Notes under the pieces: model-generated
Told to the model about the DNA's origin: nothing
What the model saw: the letters and a program-made list of their open reading frames with translations, nothing else
Database searches by the model: none
Made by a program: the position numbers and the translations under genes
Part shown: piece by piece, positions 40,801-52,800 of the stretch
How the letters are laid out: every line of letters begins with the position of its first letter
Position numbering within the stretch: position 1 is the stretch's first letter
Assembly (NCBI GenBank): GCA_030549495.1
Contig: JAUIRK010000446.1
Span: 124,001 to 188,000, forward strand
DNA: 64,000 bases
Reading direction: 5' to 3'
Source of the DNA: Nectonema munidae
Taxonomy: Eukaryota; Nematomorpha; Nectonematoida; Nectonematidae

Positions 40801-43703
40801 TTATAGCTAATTTATCCATCAAATCTGAAAAATTCATAAAATAGTGAAATATTAAAAATAATGGAAAAAATAATTAACATAAATTAAAATATTTAAAATA
40901 GCAAAAATACGTTCTAAAATCAACTTGAATTTATAAAATCAAAGGTATACTTAATTTCAGGATGATTTATGAAGTCTTTCTAATTCCGTACAATATTATT
41001 TTGAAAAATAAAATAATCAAAATTAAAAAAATTATAAAATAATATATAATCTAAACTTTATTAAAATGCTGGAAGTTTATTGCAAAACAAATCGAGATAA
41101 AAGTCATTTATCTCAGATAATAATAATTGAAATAGCCGTTAAGACAATCAATTCTAACGATGGTCAAAACTATTTTGGTCATGTGGCAAGAAATATTTAA
41201 AAAGAATTGATTAATTGATCATGAAATTGTTTGAATAAATTTCTTATTTTTTATTTTCAACAATTTGTTATTTAAACACTTTATAAAGATTAATCTAGTA
41301 GGAATTTAAGAGTATGCAAAAAAGACATAATTGGCGTTGACTTGTTTCATTTTGAATTTACACATCCTAATTATAAAAAAATATTAAATTTTTGTATTTT
41401 TTTCATTTTTTAAAAATCCTTTTTACACTTTACTGTTTTAATACTACTTATTTTTCACTTTAATACCTTGATTTGACACTTTAGCCTACAGATGCTTATG
41501 TGTTAATCGAATAGTAAAAAATAGTTTATAGATAACTTTAAGAAAAACACACACCTAAATGAAATTGAAATACTTAGAAAAATTTTAAAACGCTATTTCT
41601 AAATTGAAAAAAGGCGCAGCGCAATTGCAAAGAGGTGTAACGGAAATTCAACTGGGTGCGTTTGAATTGCAAAAATGTTTGACAGAAGAGACGAAACTTA
41701 AAATCGTATTATTATTTATACCATTGTCACACTTTACTTTTTATCAAACGGTAAAAATTGTTCCAATTCGTTAAGATAATAAATTTTCTTCCCAATGTCC
41801 ATGACTTTTACACATTTAGCTAAGATATGAATGCTATTTTCATAAATGGAAGGGCATTCAATAGGAGCATTTTATTTAAGTACGTCAATGCGCTTTCTTA
41901 CTAGTTATGTACAGTATTGGTATCGCTAATCGGCTTTTTTGTTTGGTCGGTATTGGTCTCAATTCTATCAGCTGAACCAATAGACACAAATAAAGTATTT
42001 TATGCATAGCGCCTTGTACATATAATCGCATTTCAATGGAAGCAGCCTTTTTGCTCACTATTTGATCTATAAAATAGACTAATTTCAATGGAGGATCCAA
42101 GAATAGAATAATTGACAAATAACGTCTGTCATTTTTCCTTCATTTTTGACGCCTCTTCTCAACTTTTGAATATCTATATTTCTAATTTATCACATAGTAT
42201 GACAATTTTGTTACCTTCCCCCAGGTTTAGTTCCCCAATTTTACACAATGAAATGTTTTTAAAAAAACGTTACCATTTAATAGACACTAATATTACGAAG
42301 TCTAAAAGCTATTAAAACAAAATAATTTAAAAATGTACTATTTATACCTAAATTATTCTCTTAGTCTGCCAAGCATGTAATCGGTATGGGAATCAGCATC
42401 GGTGAAAAAATGGGATCGGTACGCAGCTAATATCTACGTATGTATAATTTCTGACATTTCTAGGCCGATTTAGTTTGCAACTGCTTGAATCTTTCTATGC
42501 CCTAAAATTGCTTACAGAGTTTACGATATTGTCCAGGTGCACGATAGATTCTCACTGCTTGCTTTCAAAAATGGTCCTCCCTTCTTTTGATACAACTCCA
42601 GGTCCTTCCTCGAGAAGTCAGAATGGGGTGAAAAGACTAGATTATTTGAAAAAGATTTACGTTATGAGGATCAAAGTGGATTCAGTGCCAGAGAGAAGTA
42701 AAAGTTTAATCTTTGTTCCATGATTAGAATGAGAAATCGTTTTAATAGGAGGATAATTATAATAATAACAATAATAATGAGAGTGGTGCTAATAGCTTTA
42801 ATATCTGCAATTACCTAATTACACTCCAATCTTACCTGGAAAAAATTGCTAAAGCTTCACAAACTCTTCATATACTTTTGCGTTCGCATTTCTTTGAAAA
42901 AGAAAATCGCTAGAGTGAGCAAAGAAAACAGCCAACCTAATTTATCTTAACTTTTTCCAAAATTAAAGCTCACGTGATATGGTGGTTTAGCAACTATACT
43001 TAACTAAATTATGATTTAACTTTCAGGTATTTAAAAGTTGTTTGTTATAGAAAGAAAGTAAATCACAACAAATTGGGTAAAGTAAATAGTTTTATATAAG
43101 TTTCATTTTTCAATTTAATCGCAATAAATAAGGTGAGCTAATTTCTGAAATGTAAAGTATATTATTTTACCGTGCTTCTTTTTCGTCATTACTCTTCTCT
43201 GTCACGATGATATCTGAATACTTTTAAAAATCTCCCTTCTCCCTTTTACGCCACTCAAATAAGATTAGGAGAAAAGGCATGAAAATATTTCAATATAAAT
43301 ATTTAAATTAATTTTTATCAGAAATATTTAAATTAATAATTTATATATGCATACAGTTACTTCTTTTATATCATCATTTATTTATATGCTTGATAAGCTA
43401 CACCCGGTAACTCGGATTGCTCCTATATATTTATATGTGAATGCTTGAAAATTTATGTTCAAGATAATTCGTTCGATTCTAACGTAATTTGATTCGTTAA
43501 AACTAAAATTTTCAAGAATGAAGAGACAGGCTTCATAGTTCATGTTAGGATCAATCCAATAGAAATAACTTTTTCTACCGACACTAAGAGGTAAAGTCGA
43601 CTCCTAGAAAGTATTTTGTCGCTTGGAAACTGAGCTATATAACAGGATAGCATAAGTCCTTCTTAATTAATTTTTAATTTCAAAACTTTCTTTATACTTT
43701 GTA
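40801..43703. other. AT-rich DNA with weak repeat traces
   Basis: At 41593-41690 AATTGNAAA(A)GG-like strings recur at about 20-30-bp spacing and recall the 21-bp unit of 15951-16103, possibly a decayed third copy. TCGGTA-type strings recur at 41920-41970 and 42378-42420. A plus frame without ATG at 42475-42723 (82 codons, containing VLPSFDTTPGPSSRSQNGVK) is preceded by an acceptor-like TTCTGACATTTCTAG, but I recognise no domain and do not call it an exon. Confidence 0.35.
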
Positions 43704-43850
43704 ATGGGCGTGAGTAAGGTTGGTTAGGTACTGGGTTTCTATAACTCAAGGTTTTGGGTTCGATCCCGCATCAAGCCTACTTTCTCATAGTTCGATACAA
43801 GCGGCGCAATTGTGCCTTCTCGATAAAAACACCCATGGTACCTTTACCTT
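43704..43850 (+). mobile_element. tRNA-derived SINE, copy 2
   Basis: The head GGGCGTGAGTAAGGTTGG is A-box-like; GGGTTCGATCCCGC (43756-43769) contains a perfect polymerase III B box. The body ends near TACCTTTACCTT. Flanks TACTTTGTA (43695-43703) and TACTTTGGA (43851-43859) match at 8 of 9 positions, a credible target duplication. It is the better-preserved partner of the copy at 32306-32455. Confidence 0.88.
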
Positions 43851-44158
43851 TACTTTGGAGCAAAATTAGAATGTGTATAAGTAAGGTTTCTTTTAGAATA
43901 TAATAATTTGATTTTTTTGCAAAATAATGTTTCATAAAGTTGTTGTTTTCTTTGGCTTTTGTTAGAAGAATTAATTTTCAGAAAGTTCAATTTAATTTTC
44001 ATGTATAAAGTGGATTAAAATTTAGAATAGAATCGTTGGCAATTTTGTTGAATGAGAAAGTTTCGGAAAATTACGATAGATGAGGGTGCGAAAATGGTTG
44101 TTGGACAAAAACTTTATACAAAAGATAAGTGGCTTTAACTTAAAAGTAAAATAAAATA

Positions 44159-44935
44159 CAGTAAAATCGCCTTATTGCCAACTCGCTTAATTCGAACACT
44201 TCAGTAATATGCGCCAATTTGTGCCTTCCCAATCCCCTGAAATGACTCTTTATAACAAACTCGCCTTTAAAGAAACCTCGTTTATAATTTTAATAATTAA
44301 GAATTCCATTAATTTATTGGCAATAAATTTTCCTTATACAACGGTTAAAATGTGAAGAAGATTGTTCATGAAAAAAGATTGACACTTTCATAAAGCAATA
44401 AATCATAGGCTCCATATTCTATTTTTATTAATATTCTTGCTGAGATGAAACGAGGTTTTATTTATAGGAATAAATACAGAAACTTAGCTTATACTTTTTC
44501 GTGGCTGTTATAAAGTTAATCAATCTTTGGTGTCATACTAATACACCAGACCAGAAGAATTATGTGTTCATGATGTAAGCATTTTTTCTATATCAATTTA
44601 TTTAGAGGCTTAATTTTCTGCTTCTGATGCCACAGTTGCCCCGCGAACAGATTCAGAATTTCTGAAAAAAACTTGAGCATGACGTTAACCAAAAAAAGGA
44701 ATAGAGGTGAGGTCAAAATTTTGACAATACTACTTTTTTGAGTAGACAACTAGCCAAAAACTGAGAAGAGAGAGATATGGGTGGAAAGGGAAAAAAAGTT
44801 AGTTACGACCCCTTTTTACACATTAACTCATTGAAAGATTTAATAAAACTATAAGTAAAAATAAAATTGAAGTTCTTTCATTGTACTCCTCTGTTATAGT
44901 GAAACGCGCTTTTTAGTTATACCGAGATTTTACTG
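44159..44935. mobile_element. pogo/Tigger-like non-autonomous element
   Basis: The left end CAGTAAAATC (44159-44168) is exactly repeated, inverted, at the right end GATTTTACTG (44926-44935). Both are flanked by TA (44157-44158 and 44936-44937), the target of Tc1/mariner-type transposases. Just inside, CGCCTTATTGCC, CGCTTAATTCGAAC and, on the other strand, CTCGGTATAAC recall pogo/Tigger ends (CAGTAnnACCTCGNTAATTCGAAC). The 777-bp interior shows no transposase. TA duplication plus CAGT ends make the superfamily call fairly secure. Confidence 0.8.
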
Positions 44936-44937
44936 TA

Positions 44938-46061
44938 ATTGGGGTTTTTCAAATTACCTAGAATTGGTTGCTGAAATGAAATTTGTCTCTTTTCAATCTT
45001 TTGTATCCAAAAAAAAATTTAATCTTGTGCACAAAATAAAAGAAAAACGTTTGTTGCTTTTTAGGATCATTTTACAAACGTGTTAGATATAATTAGTAAT
45101 CAACTACAAATTTAGGGACAGGGAAATCACAAGTTAAGCTTTTAAATCATTACAAATTAACTTTGGTAACATTAATTTTACAAGCATGTTTTTAGCAATA
45201 AATTGGACAGTGACAATAACAAGTTAAACTTGTAATCATCACTAGCTTTTTTCTAACTCTCTGCTTCCTTTAACTCATTTAAGGCCAAGCAAAACAGACG
45301 ATATCTAAAAAAACGCAGACGATTTATATTCAAATTCATTGAAAAAAGCAGACGAAGATGAAATTACTTATGTTCCCTAATAGGAACATTGGCCGTAAAT
45401 GAGTTAATTTGGTCCAACAAAACCTTACATAGATATCATCCGCCCCTATTTTAATATTATGGATCACCCTTGTTCTGTACAAAAAATACGTAAATCAGAT
45501 AGCTGATAAAAATGTTGAATGAATATCATTTTCTAGGCCTTTTATCAGTTGCGAAAATTATCATTCCGCAGAAAAATTAGTGACCATCAAACGAATAATA
45601 ATCTAAAAAAAATTTTTTTATAATTTTTGAGGATGATATTTTTTAAGAAAATTGCCTTTGTAACAGAATGGTAAATGGAAAATCTCATGTGAATATAATA
45701 ATACTTTTTATTTCATATTGAAATCACCGTAGATTTAGTTTAGCTTTAACAAAAAATAGGACTTCATCAAAATGTATATTTTTTACAAAAGAAATGGAAG
45801 ATGTCTATATGAATTATGGGAAATTGTATATGCGATAAAAAATATCCAATAAATCGAATTCTTTCCGATTCTTAATATTTATTAATTTTTTTGAATCAAA
45901 AAACTACTATAAATTTGCGCAAGATATTATAATTCAAGAAATTGTTATTAATTGAATTTTGGAAATAGTAAATTGAAAAATGTATCGAATCAACAATTAG
46001 ATAAAGACGTCGGGTGAAAGAATTGGATAATGATTATGTATCAGCAAGGATGGAAGATTAG
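44938..46061. other. AT-rich DNA downstream of the acyl-CoA synthetase gene
   Basis: No gene or repeat is recognised. It includes the presumed 3' untranslated region of the minus-strand gene (46061 downward). Confidence 0.5.
45878..45883 (-). promoter_or_regulatory. candidate polyadenylation signal
   Basis: On the minus strand AATAAA lies about 180 nt beyond the stop codon at 46062. It is a reasonable distance for a 3' untranslated region, but the hexamer is frequent in such AT-rich DNA. Confidence 0.35.
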
Positions 46062-49000
46062 CTATTGCATGAGTCTGCGGCGCATTCTCTTGCCAAACAT
46101 TGAAAGAGGAATATCATCCACAAAGTCCAATCCTCCTCTCAAGTGGTACGGATCACTCATCTCGTTAATCATTTCAATAAGTTGATCTAAGACGCAAAAA
46201 GGGAAAATTTATTTGTCAAGTGGGTGTTAAAAAAGAATTACCTCGAAAATGTTCGGAACGCTTCCGCGCTTTAACGAAAGCCTTGGGAATTTCGGTATCT
46301 TCCAAACTCTTGATTCCCATTACAAGAGCATCGTCCACGTCCTCATTGCTCTTCAACATTTGCTCGATCTTTGAGGGATAAACATGTTGACTTCGATAAA
46401 AGATGACATCGTTCATGCGATTTATCAGATGTAGGAAGCCGTCCTTGTCAAAGTAACCCACATCACCTAGAAAAAAATTTACACTGCGTATGTCAACTCA
46501 TAAACATGATGGCAACTCGAAATCAGTTTTCGAAGACAAGCTACTATGAGTGGTGTAAATGAGTGATTTTCAACCTTATTGACCATATTCGCACATTTTA
46601 AAATGTAGTAGCAATTTTGTGAAGAATCGCACGACCTGGAAACACTCTCCTAGACTCACTTGTATGTCATAGACGCCATGTTAAAAACAACGGGCTCTAA
46701 GACTTTCCATTTATAGTGGACTAAAAATATTTAGATTTTAGATCACTAGCAAACACCATCGCATTTAGCTTTCTAACATTATAGGGTTTCAAGAAATCAT
46801 AGCACAATTTTGGATAAATGAAGCAAGTATATAAAAAGGGAATAATTCAGCCATAAAACTTTTCTTAGTTATATTTAAAATGAAGAAAATCTTTATACTA
46901 TTTTTAATAAATTTTCTTTTTGTAATTAAATTTGCCTTTGGCTATTCTATTTGTCTTTTTGCAATTTTATCTGAATTTATATTTTTAATTTTGTTGCGTT
47001 TATATTGTTTTGACATGAGTCATTTATATTAAAAAAATTTTAACTTTATTTTCAGATTAAATTTTCTATATTTTTCAGAAGGAATTATCAAATAATTAAG
47101 AAATTTTAAAATGACTAATTGTGCGTACTTGTCTACATAATGATTGTTAATATTTTTTACTAAAATTTCAGCATATCGCTAAACTCAACATCCCAAGCTG
47201 AATTTCAACAAAACATATCTAATCGTTGTATTGGAGTCAATTATAAAATGATTATTTCTATCTTTACGAACTTCAAGTGGAACACTACAGTTTATCCGTT
47301 GTGGTTTGCCTTTTGCAAAAATGGGAAAATCTGCATTCCAAACTTGCTTCGAAATGCAAGTAAATCTAGTCGTTTGCTTTTATACCTTTGTTCCATTCCC
47401 TATATGTTCCATGAATTCTCTATAATTATGTCCAAACGCCAAGCCAACAATGGCCATCACCACTTTTCGCTTCTCATTGAGATTCTTTAATTCGAAAAAA
47501 TTTGTCCAGTCATATCTACTCCGTTTATGAATTGATTATAAAGTTGCATTTGGCTGTTCTATTTGGATAACTTTTTTCTTTCTCTGGACCATCTCATTAC
47601 TTTATTCAAAGATTCAATAGAAGAATATTAGATGCCATTCTTGTCATTCCATTGAACTACGGTCCACTTTGCATTGATATATTGAAAATCTTCGAAATTC
47701 ACCTCAACGTTTTTGTCAAATTTCTTTTGCAAAGGACAGTTTCCAATTTCATTTAATCGTATCGTTAAAATGGATCCATAATTTCAAGAGATTAAATATC
47801 AATGAAGTAAAATGACGCAAAAAATTTATCAGAATTTTGTTTGAAGCATAATTTTTGTCTAAACTTTTGATAAACTGAATAATATATCCAATTTTATTTA
47901 CAAGATACGAGTTTTTAAAGCCAAATCTTATTGCCTTTCCTCTAATGAATTGCTTCAATGCGTGTTTACCATAATATGGAACCCATACAAATCTGGAATA
48001 CCACACAATATAACCAGTTATTAAAAGTGGAAAAACGTTTTCAATTTTTTTTATCTGTTTTAAATGCATGATTAGCTTTATTTCTTTTGAAAAAAAATAT
48101 AAAATTTTGACGTCAACAAACAAACTAATGAGTGTAGAGTAAACAACTAATCGATTTAGTGTAAGCTTTGTAAAAAAAATTATCAAGACAAAAAGAAATG
48201 TTCAATCAAAAAATATTTCATGAGGTGTTTAGTCAAACACAGGTGAACATTGTAAGCAAATATGATTAATCTATTAATAATACTTTCTACATTAGACATT
48301 GATAAAAACACACAATTTTTAAAAGATCAGTTGGCTAAAAACAAGTAATACCATTTAAAGTATTTTATGCAGTGGAACCTATTCATTACCTCTTAGAGGA
48401 CATTTATACAAAAGTTGTCAGATAAAGCTTAGTGTATAGTGCAAAGTTGGTGTTTAAAAGAAGCTGAGAAAGATTAAATACAATCAAAATGACAATCCTT
48501 AGAAGTATCTAGTTATCATTCACAATCTGAGGAAATTAGGTTTATGCCAAGTAAACGATATAAATAAAGACGAAAAAAAATCAAAAATTAAAGCAAGATG
48601 GGGAAGACCGAAGATCTAGAATTGGACAAATAGCGTGAACATCCATGATTGTATAAAACCGGCTGAACCCTGGAGCTGGCCGGGAATCTAGCTGTAAAAC
48701 CAATTATTACCATTATTAGTTTAGTCAAATTAAACATTTTAAGACAAGAGGGAAATAATAAAATTAATGAGTACCAAAATTTTAGAAATAAGTATACTAA
48801 TAATAAATTTTTCATAACTAAAATTTTTAGTGATATTTTGATTTATCATTCCAATAATAAAAATAGAAGGTTAGATAAACAATGAGTACCAATTATTTTT
48901 GAAGGTAATGTTTTCTTTTAATCTAATGTTTATAGACATTCACGTCTATTTTTATCAATTTACATTTTTTCAAAACTTAAAAATAAATTTATCATTATCA

Positions 49001-52000
49001 AATTTTATTTCAAATTATACAAAGAAATTTAATGCTTTAAAAACAAACTGAATATAAATACACGATCTATTTAAATAACTAATAGAATTAAAGCAAACAA
49101 ACGAAATAGCAAATAACTAAAATAATATATTTTGGAAAAAAATTAGATTTTTCAAAGGGGATTTTTTACCCTCTTTCTTTAATGGATAGTTGATAAATTT
49201 TAAATTATTTCATTAGGCATTTAAATTCAACACTAATTTTACAAAGCTATTTCGCTTCATAATGTATGTGTAGAATGGTAACCGGACAATTGCCCTCTGA
49301 AAATTGCCCCATCGAAAACTCCCACATGTGACAATTGCCCCCTGACAGACAAATATCATTTGAAGTATACAAGTAAGAAAATGTACCAAAATTATACTCA
49401 AGGAAAAAAGCCAAGAATTACATAAAGAATAAGGAAATAACATAATGAGCGTAGTAAAGAGTGATAACAAATAATTAATAAATAAAAAATGATAGTGTAT
49501 GTAAGCACCATAAAAAAATTTGCTATGGATTTTAAAAAAATATATAAAGAACTATTATATACCAGGGATGGAAAACATAAGAGGATAAAAAGAGGCATGA
49601 ATTATTTTTAATGCTTTATAAAGAGCCACAAGAAAATTTTTTTGATTCAATCTCATACTTTTACAGAAAAACATAGAAGGTAAATTAAAAACCAAATTAA
49701 TAAAAAAGAAATCATTTTCATAAATGTGTTTTCGGTATTCTCGGAATGTAGTGAAAAAAAAATAGCTTAGAGAACAACTTTAGTTAATCATAAGATCCAC
49801 AATAGGTTGAGTAAAGAGCCCCATGCAGATGCTGAGGAAATGATATATACTATAAAACTATATAACTATATAAGCATAAGATGGCAAGAAATCCTGAGAA
49901 AAATGTAGAAAAATCACGAATTTTATTCCCTAGTAGTATATAATTTTAAAAAATGGACTTTGAAAAATCCATCAACAAATATCCTTAATTATTATCGTTT
50001 TTGTGTATATGAAGTTTTTTACTTTCATTTTTTTATATTAATTAAGCTAAATCTTGAACCCTTTTAACTTGGAACAGATGTTTCTTAATAAGCATTACTT
50101 TATAATGATAAAAAATAATCTAAATAAAACTACAAACCAAATCAATTATTCTATTTTCAGAAAAATGAGGGACATATTTCAACTGGTTTTTCTAACATTC
50201 ACTATTATACAATTTACTTTACTGTAAGATCTAACTTACAGGTGCAAAATAAATAGAATCAAGAAACCTGTCTCATAGAAACCATCTTTATCGATCAGCT
50301 TATTGAAGGAGTCCTCTTTGTTAGCGAAGCCAGCAGTGAGATTGGGTCCTTTCACGCATATCATCCCAATTTCGTTATGAGCCAACGCTTGATCTTGGCC
50401 CTCGCTCACGATCTTGCATTGGACGTTAGGAAGAAGAATGCCAACTGACCCCACTTTCCATCCCTTATTCGGATTGATGGCTATGAAGTTAGTTGTTTCT
50501 GACATTCCGTAACCTTCGCAAATCGACTTAAACGATTTTAATTAACTTTATAACACAAAGATCAGAAAATTTCTCTCAAAGTCTAAAAAATAGTGTAAAG
50601 GCTTATTGAATGTAATGACTAAACAACTTGCTGATTAAAAAGTGGAAACAGATAAGTAAACAGTTGTGACAGGGACAATTACAAAATAAAAATTTCGGAC
50701 TCTTGTTTAAACAAGTAATTTATTATTTTTACTCATCATTTATATTTAAATAAAAATTTTTAGAGTGAGGGGGAGGGAGATAACCTATAAGTACCAAATC
50801 AAGTTAACAAAAATACCTATATGTAGATGGAAAAAACCCTAATACTGACAAAAAATGTGCTTATTTCAAATTTTTATAGAAAATATCGAAAAGAAAAAAT
50901 AAATCAATTGAGAAATTATTTGAATACGACAAAAAGATTTAAAATATAAATTTATTATCAAACCCTTAAATGAAGATTGTAAATTGCCGTTTTATTATAT
51001 TGGTCAGGATTTCAATTCATGCTTTCTCGAAATTATCAAAAACTAACCAACATTATAAATATCATTTTAAAAACTTATATAATATACAAAAGTTTACCTT
51101 AATCCAGGGAAACTTTTTGACAAATAAATCAACAGCTTTTTCGTTGACAGAACAACCACCTGATTGAATGCATTTAATCGTTTTAAGTGCTTCACTCGGA
51201 ACAGTATCAGAAAAGGCGATTTTGGAGAAGATACATGGCTGAATCCAAAGAATGCTGATCTTTATTTCCACTAGGCACTTTAAAAACGAATCAATGGAGA
51301 ATTTTGGAAGACAGATCAATTTCATTCCAGAAATAAGGGAAAAGAAGTAAATAAGGATGGAAGGACTTTTTGAAATGGCAAAGCTGGTCAAGACAACGTC
51401 ATCTTTGCCAAAATCTTTAAGACTCGTATTTTCTAGCATTTTCAGCATGGCTATGTAATTAGAGTTTGTGATCATAATTTGCTTTGGATTTCCTAAAATT
51501 GAGTGTACGCGGTGTAAGGAAAAATACAAAATCGATAAAATTCATACCAGTTGTGCCACTGGTTCTATAGAGCGCCGCCGTTTTGTTTTTTTCGAGTTTC
51601 TCTCGCTTCACACTGTCATGTTCTTTGCTTGGCGTGCCATCTTTAATCAGGAACGACTCGGCATCTTTATCGACGTAAACAATACTTGCACCGATTGGAA
51701 AAGCAAAGTCCTTTAAATCTTCTGTCAAAACAACTAAAAAATCGACATTCAAGTCAGAGAAGTATTCTTTTGCTTTCTCCTTTTCAAAAATTTCTTGCTT
51801 AGGACAGTAAATAGCATTGGCGGAATTGATAGCTAGGATGGAGGCGAGCATTTTAAAGTTTTCATCCCCCAGCACAGCCACCAAGCTGTCCTCCTTGATG
51901 TGAACTTTCTTCAAAGACTTCTTAATCTTGGAAACCAAAGTAATGAGACTGGCAAAGGTGTGTTCTTCTCTCGAGGGATACTCTTGCAAAGCTACGTTAT

Positions 52001-52201
52001 TGCCGAACGATTTTATTTTAGTCTCAATATAATCCCAAAGTTTTTCATGTTTTGGCATGAAGATAGATGGTAGTCCACTAGAAAAAATGCCATCTTTGAA
52101 AACTGCTCCTGCAAAAAAGAATATTTAACGATCGCACCTAGAGATTGAACATACAGAAACAAACTGTGCTTACCTTCTTTTGCAAAGTGACTCAACGCCA
52201 T
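46062..52201 (-). CDS. luciferase/4CL-like acyl-CoA synthetase, six exons, 530 aa
   Basis: Exons: 52201-52174, 52108-51548, 51492-51098, 50526-50268, 46466-46242, 46186-46062. All introns are GT-AG (65, 55, 571, 3801 and 55 nt). Phases agree and the total is 1,593 nt with a TAG stop. Adenylate-forming enzymes activate a carboxylic acid with ATP and usually pass it to CoA. Seen: the P-loop motif TSGTTGNPK (residues 192-200, split by intron 2), GYGMSETT (333-340), TGD (414-416), the hinge NRMND (430-434) and the C-terminal LRGG...FVDDIP...GK (505-522) with the conserved Lys522. Odd: the usual YKGxQV motif reads YRSQHV (438-443), so the CoA-step lysine is Arg and the invariant glycine is Ser; PRTxSGK is PLSMFGK. 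The protein ends LMQ, so there is no SKL-type peroxisomal signal, unlike many relatives. Length is normal for the family. The start at 52201 is the first ATG, and exon 1 codes only nine residues plus one base. The substrate is unknown. Confidence 0.93.
46925..47112 (+). repeat. second copy of the 21-bp inverted-array element (left part)
   Basis: Lying in intron 4, this stretch shares TTCTATTTGTCTTTTTGCAA and then a spacer with TTTGACAT(A/G)(T/A)GTCATTT and GAATTATCAA(A/T)TAA with 15650-15850. Only the left arm and spacer are clear; the right arm is missing or eroded. Confidence 0.6.
47250..48190 (-). pseudogene. piggyBac transposase fossil in intron 4
   Basis: The minus frame at 47749-48186 contains VPYYGKHALKQFIRGKAIRF followed by GFKNSYLVNKIGYIIQF, the DESMvPYYGKH..KQFIRGKPIRFG block that marks piggyBac/PGBD transposases. 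The catalytic-region Asp-Glu of DESM is replaced here (SRFVWVPYY). Downstream, in other frames with stops, come KWTVVQWNDKNGI (usual kW.DNk.V), RWSRERKKL, LYNQFINGVDMTGQ (usual YN..MGGVD..D) and MRSEKW-WPLLAWRLDII (usual R.kKWwwP.f.w.lD). Together they cover roughly the second half of the protein. It is a plain DNA transposon relic with several stops and frame changes, inserted in the same orientation as the host gene. No TTAA-flanked ends could be identified. Confidence 0.85.
48590..48725 (+). repeat. possible SINE-like unit in intron 4
   Basis: A GC-richer stretch (GGCTGAACCCTGGAGCTGG then CCGGGAATCTAGCTG) ends in ATTATTACCATTATTAG, a triplet tail like those of other retroelements here. There is no B box. 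Without a second copy in the window the call is weak. Confidence 0.25.
49283..49343 (+). repeat. three spaced copies of ACAATTGCCC
   Basis: GGACAATTGCCCTCTG, GAAAATTGCCCCATC and GACAATTGCCCCCTG occur at about 16-30-bp spacing, with a degenerate GAAAACTCCCACATG between. The CAATTG core is palindromic. It lies in the large intron of the acyl-CoA synthetase gene and may be a transposon subterminal array. Confidence 0.45.
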
Positions 52202-52236
52202 TTGAAAAATTGGAAACTTGGTTAGTTCTTTTTTGG

Positions 52237-52244
52237 CTTAAATA
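52237..52244 (-). promoter_or_regulatory. TATA-like box of the acyl-CoA synthetase gene
   Basis: Minus-strand TATTTAAG lies 36-43 nt before the ATG. Transcription starting about 30 nt downstream would leave a very short leader. The start context is TTTTCAAATGGCG, with G at +4. The upstream sequence is AT-rich, so this could be coincidence. Confidence 0.35.
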
Positions 52245-52509
52245 CAAGCGTGACACGAGAAAAGTAAACATTCACTATATTTGCTAAATTTCACCCTTCA
52301 GGACAAGTATGTATTAATTCTGAGAGCATGACCTTGAATTAAATTGAATCCTAAAACTCCTCTAATCGATCTACACATTTTATCTCTCTCAAATGAATGA
52401 CGATAATATAATCGCGTTAAATGAAGCAATGAGTGTCTCACGTACTTGATTCTTTCCTTCCACACGTTTTGTGTTCAAGTATCACACACATTCTGATTTT
52501 CTTTTAACT
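52245..52509. other. presumed upstream flank of the acyl-CoA synthetase gene
   Basis: About 260 bp of non-repetitive DNA without an open frame lie between the gene start and the next LINE tail, so they are the likely place for promoter-proximal elements. Confidence 0.4.
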
Positions 52510-52800
52510 AAGAAGAAGAAGAAGAAGAAGAAGAAGAAATTTATTTCACAAAATAATAGATATTCATGATATAATTATAAGATTAAAATCAAAATGGATA
52601 TTATCAATACAGTTTTCACAAAGTAGAGAGATATATGTAATTTTATAGAATTTATAATTTGCAAGGCTATATCAAAAGGTCTCTTGGACCGCTGGTATGA
52701 TTCACCTTCTCAATATAAGTAGTTTGGCTAGAAAATTCGGAAAGATTAGATAGAAAGTTAGAGAAATTGAATATTATATGAATATATTATTGGACAACTA
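52510..52800 (-). mobile_element. LINE 3' end with long TTC tail
   Basis: An (AAG)n run of nine to ten units (52510-52538) is followed at once by AAATTTATTTCACAAAATA. On the minus strand this is ...AATAAATTT(CTT)n, the same signal-plus-tail layout as the L2-like LINE at 36526. The next 250 bp, including GGTCTCTTGGACCGCTGG, would be 3' untranslated sequence. No coding part is present, so it is a short 5'-truncated copy. Confidence 0.55.

Noticed and set aside
41913-42440. TCGGTA-rich stretches at 41920 and 42380 as the two ends of a transposon
   Set aside because: The strings are in the same orientation, not inverted, and no target duplication brackets them.
42475-42723. An 82-codon frame after an acceptor-like site as a possible exon
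   Set aside because: It has no recognisable domain, no matching donor or neighbouring exon, and no ATG.
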